Source of the DNA: a bacterium
GTDB taxonomy: Bacteria; Hinthialibacterota; Hinthialibacteria; Hinthialibacterales; Hinthialibacteraceae
Length of the DNA: 64,000 nucleotides
Assembly (NCBI GenBank): GCA_016125385.1
Contig: WGLV01000055.1
Location: forward strand, 36,695 to 100,694
Direction of reading: 5' to 3'
A program made the translations under genes and the position numbers. Under the pieces are notes generated by a model. It did not search any database, was not told the origin of the DNA, and was given only the letters and a program-made list of their open reading frames with translations. Position 1 is the first letter of the stretch, and each line of letters starts with the position of its first letter. Shown in pieces: positions 18,548 to 28,032 of this stretch.

Positions 18548-19774
18548 TTACACGGTCGCGGTGGTCGCCGCTTCGTCGAGATGGGCTCGCTTGCCGTTTT
18601 TGTACGCCACGTTGGCGAGATGGGGTCCACAGACCGCGCTATGGCCCACTTCAACCGGCGCGTTGGGTTCCTTACGCGATTTGACGCACTCGATGAAGTT
18701 GTCAACGTGCGGCTGGCTGGGCAGATCGCCCTTGAAGTCGATGTGCGGTTTACCCGGAAAATCGCTGTCCTTGGGTTTGTCTTTATCAAGATAGACCTGA
18801 AAGCCGTTGCGGTGCAGGTGCATGGTTCCATCGACGCCCTGGAACATCACGTGCCACCAGTCGTAGTAATTGCTGGTGTAGTTGATCGTCCATGTGGCGA
18901 TGAAGTTTTTGTATTGCAGCGTGGTGGTGAACACGTCGGGCGTATCGGCGCCTTCCATCATCTTGATATAGCCGAAGCCGTCGCCAGCCAGCGGGGTTCC
19001 CTGATTGGCGTACCACTGAACCACGTCCATAATGTGCGTTCCCTGATCGTTCGAGATGCCCCCAGAGAAGGGCCAGAACACCCGCCAGTTACGAACATAT
19101 TTCGGCTGGAATTCAATATCCGTATGCGGCCACTGGAAGCGATCCCAGTCGATTTCATATCCGAGCGGCTTGTTATTCTGAGGACCTGACGAATTCCAGT
19201 TCCACTGCGCTTTCACGAAGGTAATGTCGCCCAGAACGCCGGAACGAACCACTTTCAGGCCTTCATGAATCAGGGGCGCGCTGCGGCGTTGCATGCCGAT
19301 CTGGACGATGCGGTCTGTCTTGCGCACTTCCTTGACCGCCCAGGCGCCTTCTTCGATCGAGTGAGACATCGGCTTTTCGCAATACACGTCCTTGCCCGCC
19401 TGCACGGCCGCCACCATCATGCGGCAATGCTGATGTTCGGGGGTTCCGATGACCACGGCGTCGATATCCTTGCGGTCGAGTAATTCATTGAAGTCGCGGT
19501 ATACGTCGATCTTGCCATCGTTATTCCGCTGGGCGTCTTTGACGCCCTGAGCGATACGGGGCTCGGAAACGTCGCAAATGGCGGCGAATTTGACGCCCTG
19601 ATGCTGATGCATGTTCATCACGGCGCGGCCACGGCCTCCGGAACCGATCAGCCCCATCACCAGATTATCATTCGCACCGAAGACGCGGTTGGATACGATC
19701 ATGGGCGCGGACATCGCGGCGCCCGCCGCCAGCGAGGCTTTGATCGCCCCTCGTCTTGTAAGCTGGTCATTCAT
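18548..19774 (-). CDS. Tat-exported Gfo/Idh/MocA-family oxidoreductase (2 of 3)
   Basis: A 408-residue oxidoreductase. Three ATGs lie together at 19780, 19777 and 19774; the last has the best distance from GGAGG and begins MNDQLTRRGAIKASLAAG, a Tat leader. The Rossmann motif is GLIGSGGRGRAV, and VYCEKPMSHSIEEG carries the catalytic lysine. It follows the DUF1080 gene by 57 bases on the same strand and ends at a terminator, so the two are an operon. Exported dehydrogenases of this family beside DUF1080 proteins are known to make and cleave 3-keto-glycosides in Bacteroidota. The same role is inferred here. The glycoside substrate is unknown. Confidence 0.93.
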   Translation of the reverse strand: MNDQLTRRGAIKASLAAGAAMSAPMIVSNRVFGANDNLVMGLIGSGGRGRAVMNMHQHQGVKFAAICDVSEPRIAQGVKDAQRNNDGKIDVYRDFNELLDRKDIDAVVIGTPEHQHCRMMVAAVQAGKDVYCEKPMSHSIEEGAWAVKEVRKTDRIVQIGMQRRSAPLIHEGLKVVRSGVLGDITFVKAQWNWNSSGPQNNKPLGYEIDWDRFQWPHTDIEFQPKYVRNWRVFWPFSGGISNDQGTHIMDVVQWYANQGTPLAGDGFGYIKMMEGADTPDVFTTTLQYKNFIATWTINYTSNYYDWWHVMFQGVDGTMHLHRNGFQVYLDKDKPKDSDFPGKPHIDFKGDLPSQPHVDNFIECVKSRKEPNAPVEVGHSAVCGPHLANVAYKNGKRAHLDEAATTATV

Positions 19775-19831
19775 CATCATTGCCTCCAGGGTTTTGAATA
19801 TTGAACCGCAAGCGAAACTGGGCACGCTCGC

Positions 19832-20548
19832 TTATTTCAAGACTTTGATGCGGATGTTTTTCCACCGGATCTGTTTACCGACTTTCTTTTCATCGTTGCC
19901 CACGCTGTGAACCTGTAGCGCAATGAAACCTGTATGCGTCATGTCGTCGGTCAGGTCGGCGGCGGGGACGCCATTGATCCAGGTTTTGATGGAATCGCCC
20001 TTCGCTTCGATGCGGTAGTGGTTCCAGTCGTTATGCTTGAAGGCGGCGCGCGCTTCTTTGTACTTGTCGCCTTCGAGATTGTTGAGCCAACCCCGACGGC
20101 CTTCATCATAGATGCCCGCCGACCAGGCGCGATCCGATGGATCGATTTCGACCTGATAGCCATGAACGCGGTCCGCGGCGACTTTGATTTCCTTGATCTT
20201 TCCATCATCGCCGACGGTTACGTAGGTTTTGGGCGTTCCATAAACATTGCTGCGGATCTGGATTCCCGAGTTCAACAGGTCGTCCACACGATAATCCACT
20301 TCGAGAATAAAATTGGTGTAGAGCTTATTGGTGCAGAGAAAACTGTTGCTGGTATTAGGGACTGACGTACCGACAATGACGCCGTCTTCCACCGTGTATT
20401 CGGCTTTTCCTCCGTGCTGTTCCCAGCCTTCCAGATTCTTGCCGTTAAACAGATCGACGAAGCCGTCGTCATCGGCGGCCATCGCCGGCGCGGCCGCGAT
20501 CAGCAGGGCGGCGCAAAACAAAAACAGGCGACTCAAATCACGTTTCAT
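19832..20548 (-). CDS. exported DUF1080 (3-keto-disaccharide hydrolase) protein
   Basis: A 238-residue protein with a clear signal peptide ([20 protein letters not shown]) followed by the DUF1080 jelly roll: [20 protein letters not shown], then [18 protein letters not shown] and GIQIRS. The end is the typical GFIALQVHS and [11 protein letters not shown]. Two ATGs (20551, 20548) follow GGAGG; the second is better spaced. Members hydrolyse 3-keto-glycosides. It is the first gene of an operon with a Tat oxidoreductase that could produce such keto-sugars. The mature protein would be periplasmic or outer-surface; no lipobox is seen. Confidence 0.93.
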   Translation of the reverse strand: MKRDLSRLFLFCAALLIAAAPAMAADDDGFVDLFNGKNLEGWEQHGGKAEYTVEDGVIVGTSVPNTSNSFLCTNKLYTNFILEVDYRVDDLLNSGIQIRSNVYGTPKTYVTVGDDGKIKEIKVAADRVHGYQVEIDPSDRAWSAGIYDEGRRGWLNNLEGDKYKEARAAFKHNDWNHYRIEAKGDSIKTWINGVPAADLTDDMTHTGFIALQVHSVGNDEKKVGKQIRWKNIRIKVLK

Positions 20549-20787
20549 CATGTCCTCCAAAATAGATGGATTGATTGTGCAATACGCGAGGGATGCATCA
20601 TTTTCATGTAATGTTTGTAACATAATACCTCGCCAATGTTAAGCGATCACCGCGATAAGCGTAGCACACTCCATTCAACGATTCATTTCGCCGACGATTA
20701 CGCGCATCAGGGCTTTTCAACCTTCACCCCAGCACATGCGGCGTGAAATAATGTTCGCGTTCAAAACCATCCAGGAAGGAAACCGAT

Positions 20788-22080
20788 ATGAACATTCGTC
20801 TGACATCTTTGGCGTTTCTCATGCTCATCCTGACGACGCCGGCAGGCTATACCGGCGATTCGCTGAACGCGAAGGAACTCGGCGTCAGCGGCGACGGCAA
20901 AACCGACGACGGACCGGTGTTGCAAAAGATTTTGCAACAGGCGGCGGATCAGGGAGGCGGTGAAGTCTATCTACCCGCTGGACAGTATCGCATTGAGGAT
21001 AGCATCCAGATTCCATCCGGCGTCACATTGCGGGGCGTATGGGAAGCTCCGCATCACGCCGATCAGGTATGGGGCAGCGTTTTGCTGGCGGTGGGGCATG
21101 AAGGTGAAGAAGACGGGCCCGCATTGATACAACTATCCGCCAACTCATCGGTGCAGGGGCTGACAATATTTTATCCCAATCAGACCATGGAAGACATCAA
21201 AGTGTATCCGTGGGCGATTGAAGGCGAGGGCATGCACGGCAGCGTTATTGACGTTACGCTGACCAACGCGTATCAGGGCGTCTCATTCGGACGCAAGCGG
21301 AATGAATTGCACCTTATTCGCAACGTCTATGGATGCTGCCTGCGGCGCGGCGTGTTCATCGATCAATGCACTGACATCGGCCGCATTGAAAACGTGCATT
21401 TCAACCCGCATTACTGGGCGCGCGCGAAAATGAACGAGATCGAAGGCGCCAAGCCTCCCCGTGGGATGCGCGATCTGATCTCTTACCTGAACGCGAATTG
21501 CGAAGCGTTTATTTTCGGGCGAACCGACTGGGAATACGTGCTTAATACTTTCGCGTATGGATTCGATAAATGCTACAAGTTTATCGAAACCGAACACGGC
21601 GCCTGCAATGGCAACTTTCTCGGTATCGGCGCCGACGGCGGCAACCACGCGGTTTGGATGGAAGCCACACAACCGCCCGGCCTGCTCATCACCAATGGAG
21701 AATTCGTCACAATGGCGGGCAAGGAATCGATTCAGATCGTCGCGACGGAATCGTACAAAGGCGTGGCTCAGTTCAACAACTGCTCGTTCTGGGGCCCGAC
21801 CGACATGTGCGCCTCCATCAAAGGAACGGGATTCGTTTCGTTCCAGCAGTGCAATTTCGTACAATGGGGTCTTCAAGGCAAAAAGAGTCCCGCTTTAAAT
21901 TTTGAAAGCGGGAATGCGGCGGTGCATTCGTCATTCTTCCAGGACGCCAAACCGCATATTCTTCTGGGCCCCAAGGTGAGCAGCGCTGTGATTTCAGGAA
22001 ACCAGTTCAAGGGTGATATTCAGATTGATAACCAGAGTCAGGGTGACGTACAGATCATGGGGAACGCCTCAATTCATTAA
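20788..22080 (+). CDS. exported right-handed beta-helix protein, pectate-lyase-3 / GH28-related
   Basis: A 430-residue protein with a signal peptide (to about residue 23) and the characteristic opening NAKELGVSGDGKTDDGPVLQ, followed by GGGEVYLPAGQYRI. This is the start of the Pectate_lyase_3 (GH28-like) beta-helix. The remainder shows the short-turn repeat pattern of a parallel beta-helix (QGLTIFYPNQ, GSVIDVTLTNAYQGVSF, AVHSSFFQDAK, SAVISGNQFKGD). Catalytic residues could not be assigned with confidence, so lyase versus hydrolase activity is open. AAGGAAACCGAT precedes ATG 20788, and a strong terminator follows. Its place before a GH51 gene suggests pectin or arabinan-side-chain breakdown. 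Confidence 0.85.
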   Translation: MNIRLTSLAFLMLILTTPAGYTGDSLNAKELGVSGDGKTDDGPVLQKILQQAADQGGGEVYLPAGQYRIEDSIQIPSGVTLRGVWEAPHHADQVWGSVLLAVGHEGEEDGPALIQLSANSSVQGLTIFYPNQTMEDIKVYPWAIEGEGMHGSVIDVTLTNAYQGVSFGRKRNELHLIRNVYGCCLRRGVFIDQCTDIGRIENVHFNPHYWARAKMNEIEGAKPPRGMRDLISYLNANCEAFIFGRTDWEYVLNTFAYGFDKCYKFIETEHGACNGNFLGIGADGGNHAVWMEATQPPGLLITNGEFVTMAGKESIQIVATESYKGVAQFNNCSFWGPTDMCASIKGTGFVSFQQCNFVQWGLQGKKSPALNFESGNAAVHSSFFQDAKPHILLGPKVSSAVISGNQFKGDIQIDNQSQGDVQIMGNASIH

Positions 22081-22110
22081 CGCCGTCCAATAATTGAGCC
22101 AATATTCAGA

Positions 22111-22150
22111 AACGCGCCAATCGCTTATACGCAATTTGGCGCGTTTTTTT
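22111..22150 (+). terminator. intrinsic terminator
   Basis: AACGCGCCAA (22111-22120) pairs with TTGGCGCGTT (22136-22145) and is followed by a T-run to 22150. It ends the beta-helix transcript and insulates the GH51 gene. Confidence 0.9.
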
Positions 22151-22255
22151 GCGCAAATTGGCGTACAAATCGACAAAAAATACCTTACACTACTCTCCAG
22201 TTGATCAAAATTTGCTGATTCTTTTCTAATGGATTGCTGTGGAGGAAATACCAGA

Positions 22256-24214
22256 ATGCGTTTTTCATTCACAACCCTGCTGATCGGGTGCCTCACTCTC
22301 GTTGTCCAAACCACTCAGCCCACCCTCTCCGCTGAAAGCGCAAAAGTGGACTTACGCGTAAATGATACGCGCGAACCGATTTCTCCGTATATATACGGTC
22401 AGTTCATCGAACATCTGGGCCGTTGTATCTACGGCGGCATTTGGGCCGAGATGCTTGAGGACCGCAAGTTTTATTTCCCCGTTAAAGATGAGTTCAAACC
22501 GTGGAAAACCTTCACGGATGACAGTTATTGGAAAGGCGGAGATTTTGAGGTTCTTACCGGATCGCCCTGGCGGGTCATCGGCGGTAAGAACATCGTCCGC
22601 ATGGATGAAACAAACCCTTATGCGGGCAAACACTCGCCTGTCATCACTCTGCCGGGCGGCGAACCGGTGGGAATCGAACAGGGCCGGTTGGCCGTACGAT
22701 CCGGGAAAACCTATACCGGGCGCGCCATGCTGGCGGGTGATCCGTCCGCCGGTCCGGTAACGATTGAACTCGCCTGGGGCGAGGGCGACGACCAACGCAC
22801 CGCCGCCGTCTTGCCCCGACTGGATCGTGAATACCGAACGTTTCCCTTTTCTCTGAAGGCATCGGGCGACAGCGATCATGCCGTTCTGCGCATCACAAGC
22901 ACTGGAAAAGGCGAGTTGCGCGTTGGCGCGGTTTCATTGATGCCTTCGGATAACGTGGAGGGATTTCGCCCGGATGTATTGCAACTACTGCGCGAACTGA
23001 ACTCCCCCGTGTACCGCTGGCCGGGCGGGAACTTCGTCAGCGGTTACGACTGGACCGACGGTCTCGGCGAACGCGACCGGCGCCCGCCGCGAAAAAATCC
23101 CGCATGGACCGGCGTTGAAGCGAACGATGTCGGCATCCACGAGTTCATGCGGTTGTGCGAGTTGCTCGATACCGAGCCCTACATCGCGGTTAACACCGGG
23201 CTGGGTTCAATCAAACACGCCGCCGATGAAATCGAATACTGCAACGGTTCACCCGATACGCCGATGGGCGCATGGCGCGCGGCGAACGGTCATCCCGAGC
23301 CCTACGCGGTGAAATGGTGGGGTGTTGGGAATGAAATGTTCGGCAATTGGCAGCTGGGTCACATGCCGCTCAGCGAATACGTGAAAAAGCATAATGCCTG
23401 CGTGGATGCGATGCGCGCCGTCGACCCCGACGCGGTTCTGGTAGCGGTGGGTGAAGCGGGCGACTGGAGCCGCACCATGATGAGCCAGTGCGCCGATCAT
23501 ATGGACCTGATCAGTGAACACCGCTACTGGAGAGATAAACCCGATCTCGTCGAACACGTCGAACAACCGATGAAAGGCATTCAGGATATCGTCGACGCGC
23601 ACCGCCAGTACCGCAAAGAAATCGACGGACTGGCGGAAAAAGACATCCGCATCGCGCTGGATGAGTGGAATTACTGGTACGGACGATACGTCTACGGCGA
23701 ACTGGGCGTTCAATATCACCTGCAGGATGCGCTGGGAATCGCGGAAGGCCTGCACGCCATGTACCGCAACAGCGACATGATCTATATGGCGAACTACGCT
23801 CAGACGGTCAACGTGATCGGCGCCATCAAAACCAGCCGAACCGAGGCGTGTTTCGACACGACCGGGCTCGCGCTGAAGATGTATCGCGAGCATTTCGGAG
23901 AGATTCCCTTCGAGGTCGGCGGAGTTCCCGCCCCGCTCGACGCGGCCGCCGCCTGGACGAAAGACCGGAGCGCAATCACATTATCCTTGGTCAATCCATC
24001 AACAGATACTGTCACCTTGGAGTTGAATTCAGGAGTAAAACTCGAACCGCAAGGTAAGGCATGGACCATCGCGGGAGACGACAAAATGGCCTACAACCAG
24101 CCCGGTGAAAAACCTGGCGTGGTTATCAGAGAAGCAACGATTACGTTGGATCAGAACAAAATCATCATCCATCCGATGAGCGCTACCATTTTTCATTTCA
24201 ATGTATTACATTGA
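22256..24214 (+). CDS. exported alpha-L-arabinofuranosidase, glycoside hydrolase family 51
   Basis: A 652-residue GH51 enzyme. ATG 22256 lies after GGAGGAAATACCAGA and begins a signal peptide (MRFSFTTLLIGCLTLVVQTT). The family opening is ISPYIYGQFIEHLGRCIYGG. The catalytic acid/base is the glutamate of WWGVGNEMFG and the nucleophile that of IALDEWNYW. The C-terminal beta domain ends at about residue 650. An insert after residue 60, up to about 225, resembles a carbohydrate-binding-like beta domain. It would remove arabinofuranosyl side chains from arabinan or arabinoxylan in the periplasm. It sits between the pectate-lyase-like gene and a XylR-type regulator, consistent with plant or algal cell-wall use. 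Confidence 0.95.
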   Translation: MRFSFTTLLIGCLTLVVQTTQPTLSAESAKVDLRVNDTREPISPYIYGQFIEHLGRCIYGGIWAEMLEDRKFYFPVKDEFKPWKTFTDDSYWKGGDFEVLTGSPWRVIGGKNIVRMDETNPYAGKHSPVITLPGGEPVGIEQGRLAVRSGKTYTGRAMLAGDPSAGPVTIELAWGEGDDQRTAAVLPRLDREYRTFPFSLKASGDSDHAVLRITSTGKGELRVGAVSLMPSDNVEGFRPDVLQLLRELNSPVYRWPGGNFVSGYDWTDGLGERDRRPPRKNPAWTGVEANDVGIHEFMRLCELLDTEPYIAVNTGLGSIKHAADEIEYCNGSPDTPMGAWRAANGHPEPYAVKWWGVGNEMFGNWQLGHMPLSEYVKKHNACVDAMRAVDPDAVLVAVGEAGDWSRTMMSQCADHMDLISEHRYWRDKPDLVEHVEQPMKGIQDIVDAHRQYRKEIDGLAEKDIRIALDEWNYWYGRYVYGELGVQYHLQDALGIAEGLHAMYRNSDMIYMANYAQTVNVIGAIKTSRTEACFDTTGLALKMYREHFGEIPFEVGGVPAPLDAAAAWTKDRSAITLSLVNPSTDTVTLELNSGVKLEPQGKAWTIAGDDKMAYNQPGEKPGVVIREATITLDQNKIIIHPMSATIFHFNVLH

Positions 24215-24269
24215 TGAATATCCGCTGGCGGTATGAGCGGAAACTTTTGCGCTAAAGGATGGGTGAGGA

Positions 24270-24953
24270 ATGGTATTTCAAATCGCCGGACCCCGTTGCG
24301 GGGATCGAATTACGCGTCATGGCAGGCGTTCGGGTTTTACTTTGATAGAGTTGTTGATCGTCGTCGCGATTATCGGAATTCTGGCGGCGATCGCGGTTCC
24401 GAACTTTCTGAATGCTCAAACACGGGCCCGCGTGGCGAGAACGAACAGCGATCTGCGAACCATCGCGCTCGCCATTCAGACGTACCAGGTGGATCGGAAT
24501 GCTTTTCCGCCGAATCAAAGCCACCTGGTGGTGGATTTGAAAGTGTTAACCACGCCTGTGGCGTATCTGTCGAACATCGGTCTGGTTGACATTTTTAAAC
24601 CCGAACAGGGAAACACCGGAAACGCCGTGCAGAGTTATCTGTACTACCTGTACAAAGCCGATCCGGTCAATAAATACACTTGGATCGACGCGGTCAGTTA
24701 TCAGCAGTTCTCCACCGACGGGTTTTGCCTGTCGAGTTGGGGGCCGGACCGAGTTCAGGGCTCACGCGTTAATAATGACCCGAATGGGGCCTCGCTGGGT
24801 CCGCCGATTGAGTGGGTTTACATACAGACGCGCCTTGGCAACCCCAACGCGTTGGGCGGAGTCTACGCGCCCAGCAATGGATTAACCAGCGGTGGAGACA
24901 TCGGAAGATGGGGTGGCAGCGTACCCGGAGTACCAGTGATTCTGGGTGGATGA
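24270..24953 (+). CDS. GspG-like prepilin, paralogue A
   Basis: A 227-residue protein with a type IV pilin/pseudopilin N-terminus: a long basic leader ending HGRRSG, then FTLIELLIVVAIIGILAAI with Glu at position +5 after the cleavage site. A PrePilin peptidase would cut between G and F. The globular domain has the GspG-like spacing (TNSDLRTIALAIQTYQVDRNAFPP). The C-terminus carries YAPSNGLTSGGDIGRW, nearly identical to the ends of two other prepilins in this window (53364 and 54682). No assembly ATPase, prepilin peptidase or secretin is nearby. Located 55 bases after GH51, it may be read through from it. Its role could be a minor pseudopilin or a surface-displayed protein; uncertain. Confidence 0.88.
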   Translation: MVFQIAGPRCGDRITRHGRRSGFTLIELLIVVAIIGILAAIAVPNFLNAQTRARVARTNSDLRTIALAIQTYQVDRNAFPPNQSHLVVDLKVLTTPVAYLSNIGLVDIFKPEQGNTGNAVQSYLYYLYKADPVNKYTWIDAVSYQQFSTDGFCLSSWGPDRVQGSRVNNDPNGASLGPPIEWVYIQTRLGNPNALGGVYAPSNGLTSGGDIGRWGGSVPGVPVILGG

Positions 24954-25016
24954 TAAGACTCTATTTTCGCCGGACGAACGAAGGTGCGTCACAAGCGGAA
25001 ATTGAACGAATTCGAT

Positions 25017-25048
25017 AAAAAAAGCCCGCGACTTCCCAGTGCGCGAGC
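25017..25048 (-). terminator. minus-strand intrinsic terminator without an obvious gene
   Basis: Read on the minus strand, GCTCGCG (25048-25042) pairs with CGCGGGC (25030-25024, one G-U pair) and is followed by seven U (25023-25017). No minus-strand protein gene lies upstream for 1.3 kb, so the source transcript is unexplained. Confidence 0.55.
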
Positions 25049-25092
25049 AAAAGCCAGAGATGAAACCCATATATCCGTAGGGTTGTAATGTG

Positions 25093-25126
25093 GTTCCCGA
25101 TTGTGCGCAAACGGGAACTTTTTTTT
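25093..25126 (+). terminator. intrinsic terminator after prepilin A
   Basis: GTTCCCG (25093-25099) pairs with CGGGAAC (25112-25118), followed by eight T (25119-25126). It lies 140 bases after the prepilin stop and 87 before the regulator start. Confidence 0.82.
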
Positions 25127-25212
25127 ATCCAATCGTATTTGCATTAAAGTTTGATTAGTATTAGCAAAACTGCAACACGTTATTATTGAAAACGGATTGG
25201 ACTCAAAAATCA

Positions 25213-26361
25213 ATGCGAACCGTCGTCTTGCCGATTGAAAGCTCCCGCTCATCCGGACGGCAACTGCTGCGCGGCGTCGCGCGTTATTCGCGTTTGCATG
25301 GTCCGTGGCGCTTTTATTGGGAACCAGGCGGATTGGATGAAATCGTCCCGAGACTGAAAGAACTCAAGGCGGACGGAATCATCACACGAGACTCAAGCCG
25401 GTTACCCAACCTGCTGCAATTCGGCATCCCGACAGTCATCATCGAACATCATTTTGAACGAAACCCCGAACAGACCGTCATTTACACTGATTCAACCACC
25501 ATCGGCGAAATGGCCGCCGATCACCTGGCGTCATGCGGATTCAGACACTTCGCCTTTTGCGGGTATTCGGATAAACCGTGGTCTATCGCCCGGCGTCACA
25601 GTTTTGTAGCCAGGCTCAACCAGCAGGCGCTATTCACCAATGTGTTTGAATCTCCAACCGCGATCGATCATTTTTCATCGGCTGGTGAACAACAGCGACT
25701 CGCCTCCTGGCTGAAAACGCTCCCCAAACCCGTCGGCGTCATGGCGTGTAATGACGACCGGGGACAGCAAGTCTTGAGCGCGGTTCAACTCGCCGGATTA
25801 AAAACACCCGACGACGTGGCGCTCATCGGCGTCGATAATGACGAGTTGATCTGCGAATTCTCCGACCCGCCCATGAGCAGCGTCGCGTTGAACTTCGAAC
25901 GAGGCGGCTTTGAAGGCGCCGCTCTGCTCGATCGGCTGATGAATGGCGAATCGCCTGACGTCACTGAAGTCATCGTTCAACCAACGCATCCCGTGGTGAG
26001 GCAATCGACCGATATTATGGTGCTGGAGGACGCCGCTGTGGTCGATTCACTGCGTTTCATCCGTATGAACGCCGTACAAAACATCTGCGTGTCCGACGTG
26101 GTCGAGGCCGGCTCGCTCTCGCGCCGAGCGTTGGAAAAACGCTTCCGCGACCAGTTAAACCGATCGATTCTCGAAGAGATCCGCCGCGCCCGCACCAAAC
26201 AGATTTCCAGCCTGTTAATCGAAACCGATATGTCAATCACCCAGATCGCCATCGAATTGCGCTTTCAGAGCGAAGAGCATATCTCGCGGTATTTCAAACG
26301 AGAGATGAAAATGACGCCCCGTGAGTTCCGCAAAACCTATGGTCGCAAGGCCTCAAAATAA
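25213..26361 (+). CDS. XylR-type transcriptional regulator (LacI-like sensor + AraC DNA-binding domain)
   Basis: A 382-residue regulator of the bacterial XylR type. The N-terminal 270 residues form a LacI/GalR-like sugar-binding domain (RQLLRGVARYSRLHGPWRFY, DGIITRD, MACNDDRGQQVL, ALIGVDNDELICE) without its own N-terminal DNA-binding domain. The last 100 residues form an AraC helix-turn-helix pair (ISVSDVV-like first helix pair; MSITQIAIELRFQSEEHISR, FKREMKMTPREFRK). ATG 25213 is used; a TTG frame to 25186 is possible. No clear Shine-Dalgarno site is seen. Such proteins activate pentose or hemicellulose genes. The GH51 gene 1 kb upstream and nearby glycosidases are likely targets, by inference. 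Confidence 0.92.
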   Translation: MRTVVLPIESSRSSGRQLLRGVARYSRLHGPWRFYWEPGGLDEIVPRLKELKADGIITRDSSRLPNLLQFGIPTVIIEHHFERNPEQTVIYTDSTTIGEMAADHLASCGFRHFAFCGYSDKPWSIARRHSFVARLNQQALFTNVFESPTAIDHFSSAGEQQRLASWLKTLPKPVGVMACNDDRGQQVLSAVQLAGLKTPDDVALIGVDNDELICEFSDPPMSSVALNFERGGFEGAALLDRLMNGESPDVTEVIVQPTHPVVRQSTDIMVLEDAAVVDSLRFIRMNAVQNICVSDVVEAGSLSRRALEKRFRDQLNRSILEEIRRARTKQISSLLIETDMSITQIAIELRFQSEEHISRYFKREMKMTPREFRKTYGRKASK

Positions 26362-26381
26362 GCGGGCGTTCTCATCAGAGG

Positions 26382-27926
26382 TTATTTCTTCGACTGCTCG
26401 ATCGCGCGCTGCACCAGATTGGGATGATCGGTCTGGATCAGGTCGATTCCATACGAAATCGCTTTTTTGTAATCCCCCAGGCTTTCATGATCGCCGAGCG
26501 CATCCGAAAAAACCTTAACGCCCTTCGCGTGACAGGCCCTAATCAGTTCGGGGCTCAGCGAGTCCCAACTCGTGTCAACCGCATAGGGTTTGAAGTGGGT
26601 CATGATGGCGGCGAGATCTTCAATGCGTCCGAGTGGCGGCATGGTCTTGATGGACGGTTCAATCTTGACCAGCGCCTCCAGTTCATCCACGCTCCCGTAT
26701 ACGGCAACGTCATCAATCATGCCATGCTCGCGCAGCGCGGCGATCAGTTTGACAGGATCGGCGTCCTTATCATCCAGATAAAAGCGGCCGCAGCCCTTCA
26801 TGGCGTCGAGCGCTTCATCCAATGTTGGAACTTTTTCATCGTGATATGGCTTTCCGAACCACGCCCCCGCACTGACAGAGCGAAGGCGATCCAGCGTCAA
26901 CTCACGCACCAGTGAATCGAGCGGCGTGGTGCGGCCCGCGCCTGAATCATGCATCAGCGCGAACTGGCCGTCGCTGGTGGTACGCACGTCGAGCTCAATA
27001 TAATCGCACCCCAGTGAAATGGCTCCATGAATCGAAGCCAGCGTGTTTTCCGGCGCGAGCGACGATGCGCCGCGATGCGCTGAAATCATGCAATGAGGTT
27101 TGTCTCCCACCGCATGACGGAACCACGCCGCTTGGATTTCATCCGGGCGATCCGTCTGCAGATAATCAACTCCCATGCCGATGGAGGCGTTCCACACAGC
27201 GGGATTGTCGTCATCATCCAGTGACTTGACCTGAACGGCAACGCCCTTCGCGTGCGCGGCTTTGACCAGCGCGGGCGTCAGATCTTTGTAATTAACCTCA
27301 ATGATGGCGACTGAAAAATCGCTTACCAGCTCGGCCAGTTCTTCCTCATCGTGGCATTTCGCCATGTAATTCAGGTCTTTCACGCCAAGCGTTTTAAATT
27401 CATTCAACAATTTATGTCCACCGTATATCACGGTCTGATTCTCCATGCCGGCGTCGCGGATTTCGCGGACCAGCAACGCAGGATGCACGTCTTTGCAATC
27501 GATATAGATGTTGATTTTGTTCCTGGCGAAATCCAGCGCCTGCCTGAACGAAATAAGCCGCTCATCTTTGAATCGAGGCGCAAACCACGATCCAGCGTCG
27601 AGAGCCTGAATCTCTTTCAAGGTGTGTTCTTTTATCTTTCCCTGTCCGTTCGTTTTCTCATCCAGCGAGGAATCATGATAAACAACATGTTGGCCATCAC
27701 TGGTAAGCCTGACGTCGATCTCGATCCATTCAAATCCCTCCTCGGCCGCAATTCGGTACGCGGGCCGGGTATTTTCAGGAGCGGCCATCGCGGCGCCTCG
27801 ATGGACCATAACTTGCAGAGGCCTTGGCGGGTTATACGCCTGGAAAAAATCAGCGGTGAAACCAAGCGGTGAGCACAGCGCCACGAGCAGACTCACTAAG
27901 AACAAGTACGGTTTACAGCGGCTCAT
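26382..27926 (-). CDS. exported tandem-domain glycerophosphodiester phosphodiesterase
   Basis: A 514-residue protein with a signal peptide (to about residue 24) and two successive GDPD TIM barrels. Domain 1 (about 36-270) has VMVHRGAAMAAPENT, WIEIDVRLTSDG and VVYHD. Domain 2 (about 280-510) has MISAHRGASSLAPENT, YIELDVRTTSDG and ALMHD. Thus both carry the catalytic His pair and the E-x-D metal motif. The later metal-ligand segment, usually IEIK, reads YIDCKD in domain 1 and YLDDKD in domain 2. Single-domain GDPDs cleave glycerophosphodiesters to glycerol-3-phosphate; the tandem form suggests binding or processing of a polymeric or sugar-linked substrate. ATG 27926 has AGGGA upstream. It converges with the XylR-type gene. 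Confidence 0.92.
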   Translation of the reverse strand: MSRCKPYLFLVSLLVALCSPLGFTADFFQAYNPPRPLQVMVHRGAAMAAPENTRPAYRIAAEEGFEWIEIDVRLTSDGQHVVYHDSSLDEKTNGQGKIKEHTLKEIQALDAGSWFAPRFKDERLISFRQALDFARNKINIYIDCKDVHPALLVREIRDAGMENQTVIYGGHKLLNEFKTLGVKDLNYMAKCHDEEELAELVSDFSVAIIEVNYKDLTPALVKAAHAKGVAVQVKSLDDDDNPAVWNASIGMGVDYLQTDRPDEIQAAWFRHAVGDKPHCMISAHRGASSLAPENTLASIHGAISLGCDYIELDVRTTSDGQFALMHDSGAGRTTPLDSLVRELTLDRLRSVSAGAWFGKPYHDEKVPTLDEALDAMKGCGRFYLDDKDADPVKLIAALREHGMIDDVAVYGSVDELEALVKIEPSIKTMPPLGRIEDLAAIMTHFKPYAVDTSWDSLSPELIRACHAKGVKVFSDALGDHESLGDYKKAISYGIDLIQTDHPNLVQRAIEQSKK

Positions 27927-27945
27927 ATTCGATTTCCCTTCAAGA

Positions 27946-27976
27946 AAAAAGACGATTTTTTAAAAATCGTCTTTTT
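27946..27976 (-). terminator. intrinsic terminator after the third Tat oxidoreductase
   Basis: AAAAAGACGATTTTT (27946-27960) and AAAAATCGTCTTTTT (27962-27976) form a near-perfect stem with A- and T-runs at both edges. On the minus strand it ends the oxidoreductase transcript just before the GDPD ribosome site. Confidence 0.85.
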
Positions 27977-28032
27977 ATCCTGCTTCTTTCGGATTCAGAT
28001 TCTGTTTGAGATGCATTAAATCCTGATTCGAG

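Noticed and set aside
20581-20640. Operator shared between the DUF1080 promoter and the NHL promoter
   Set aside because: Both contain TGTTACA, but the DUF1080 copy is not an inverted repeat, so the resemblance may be chance.
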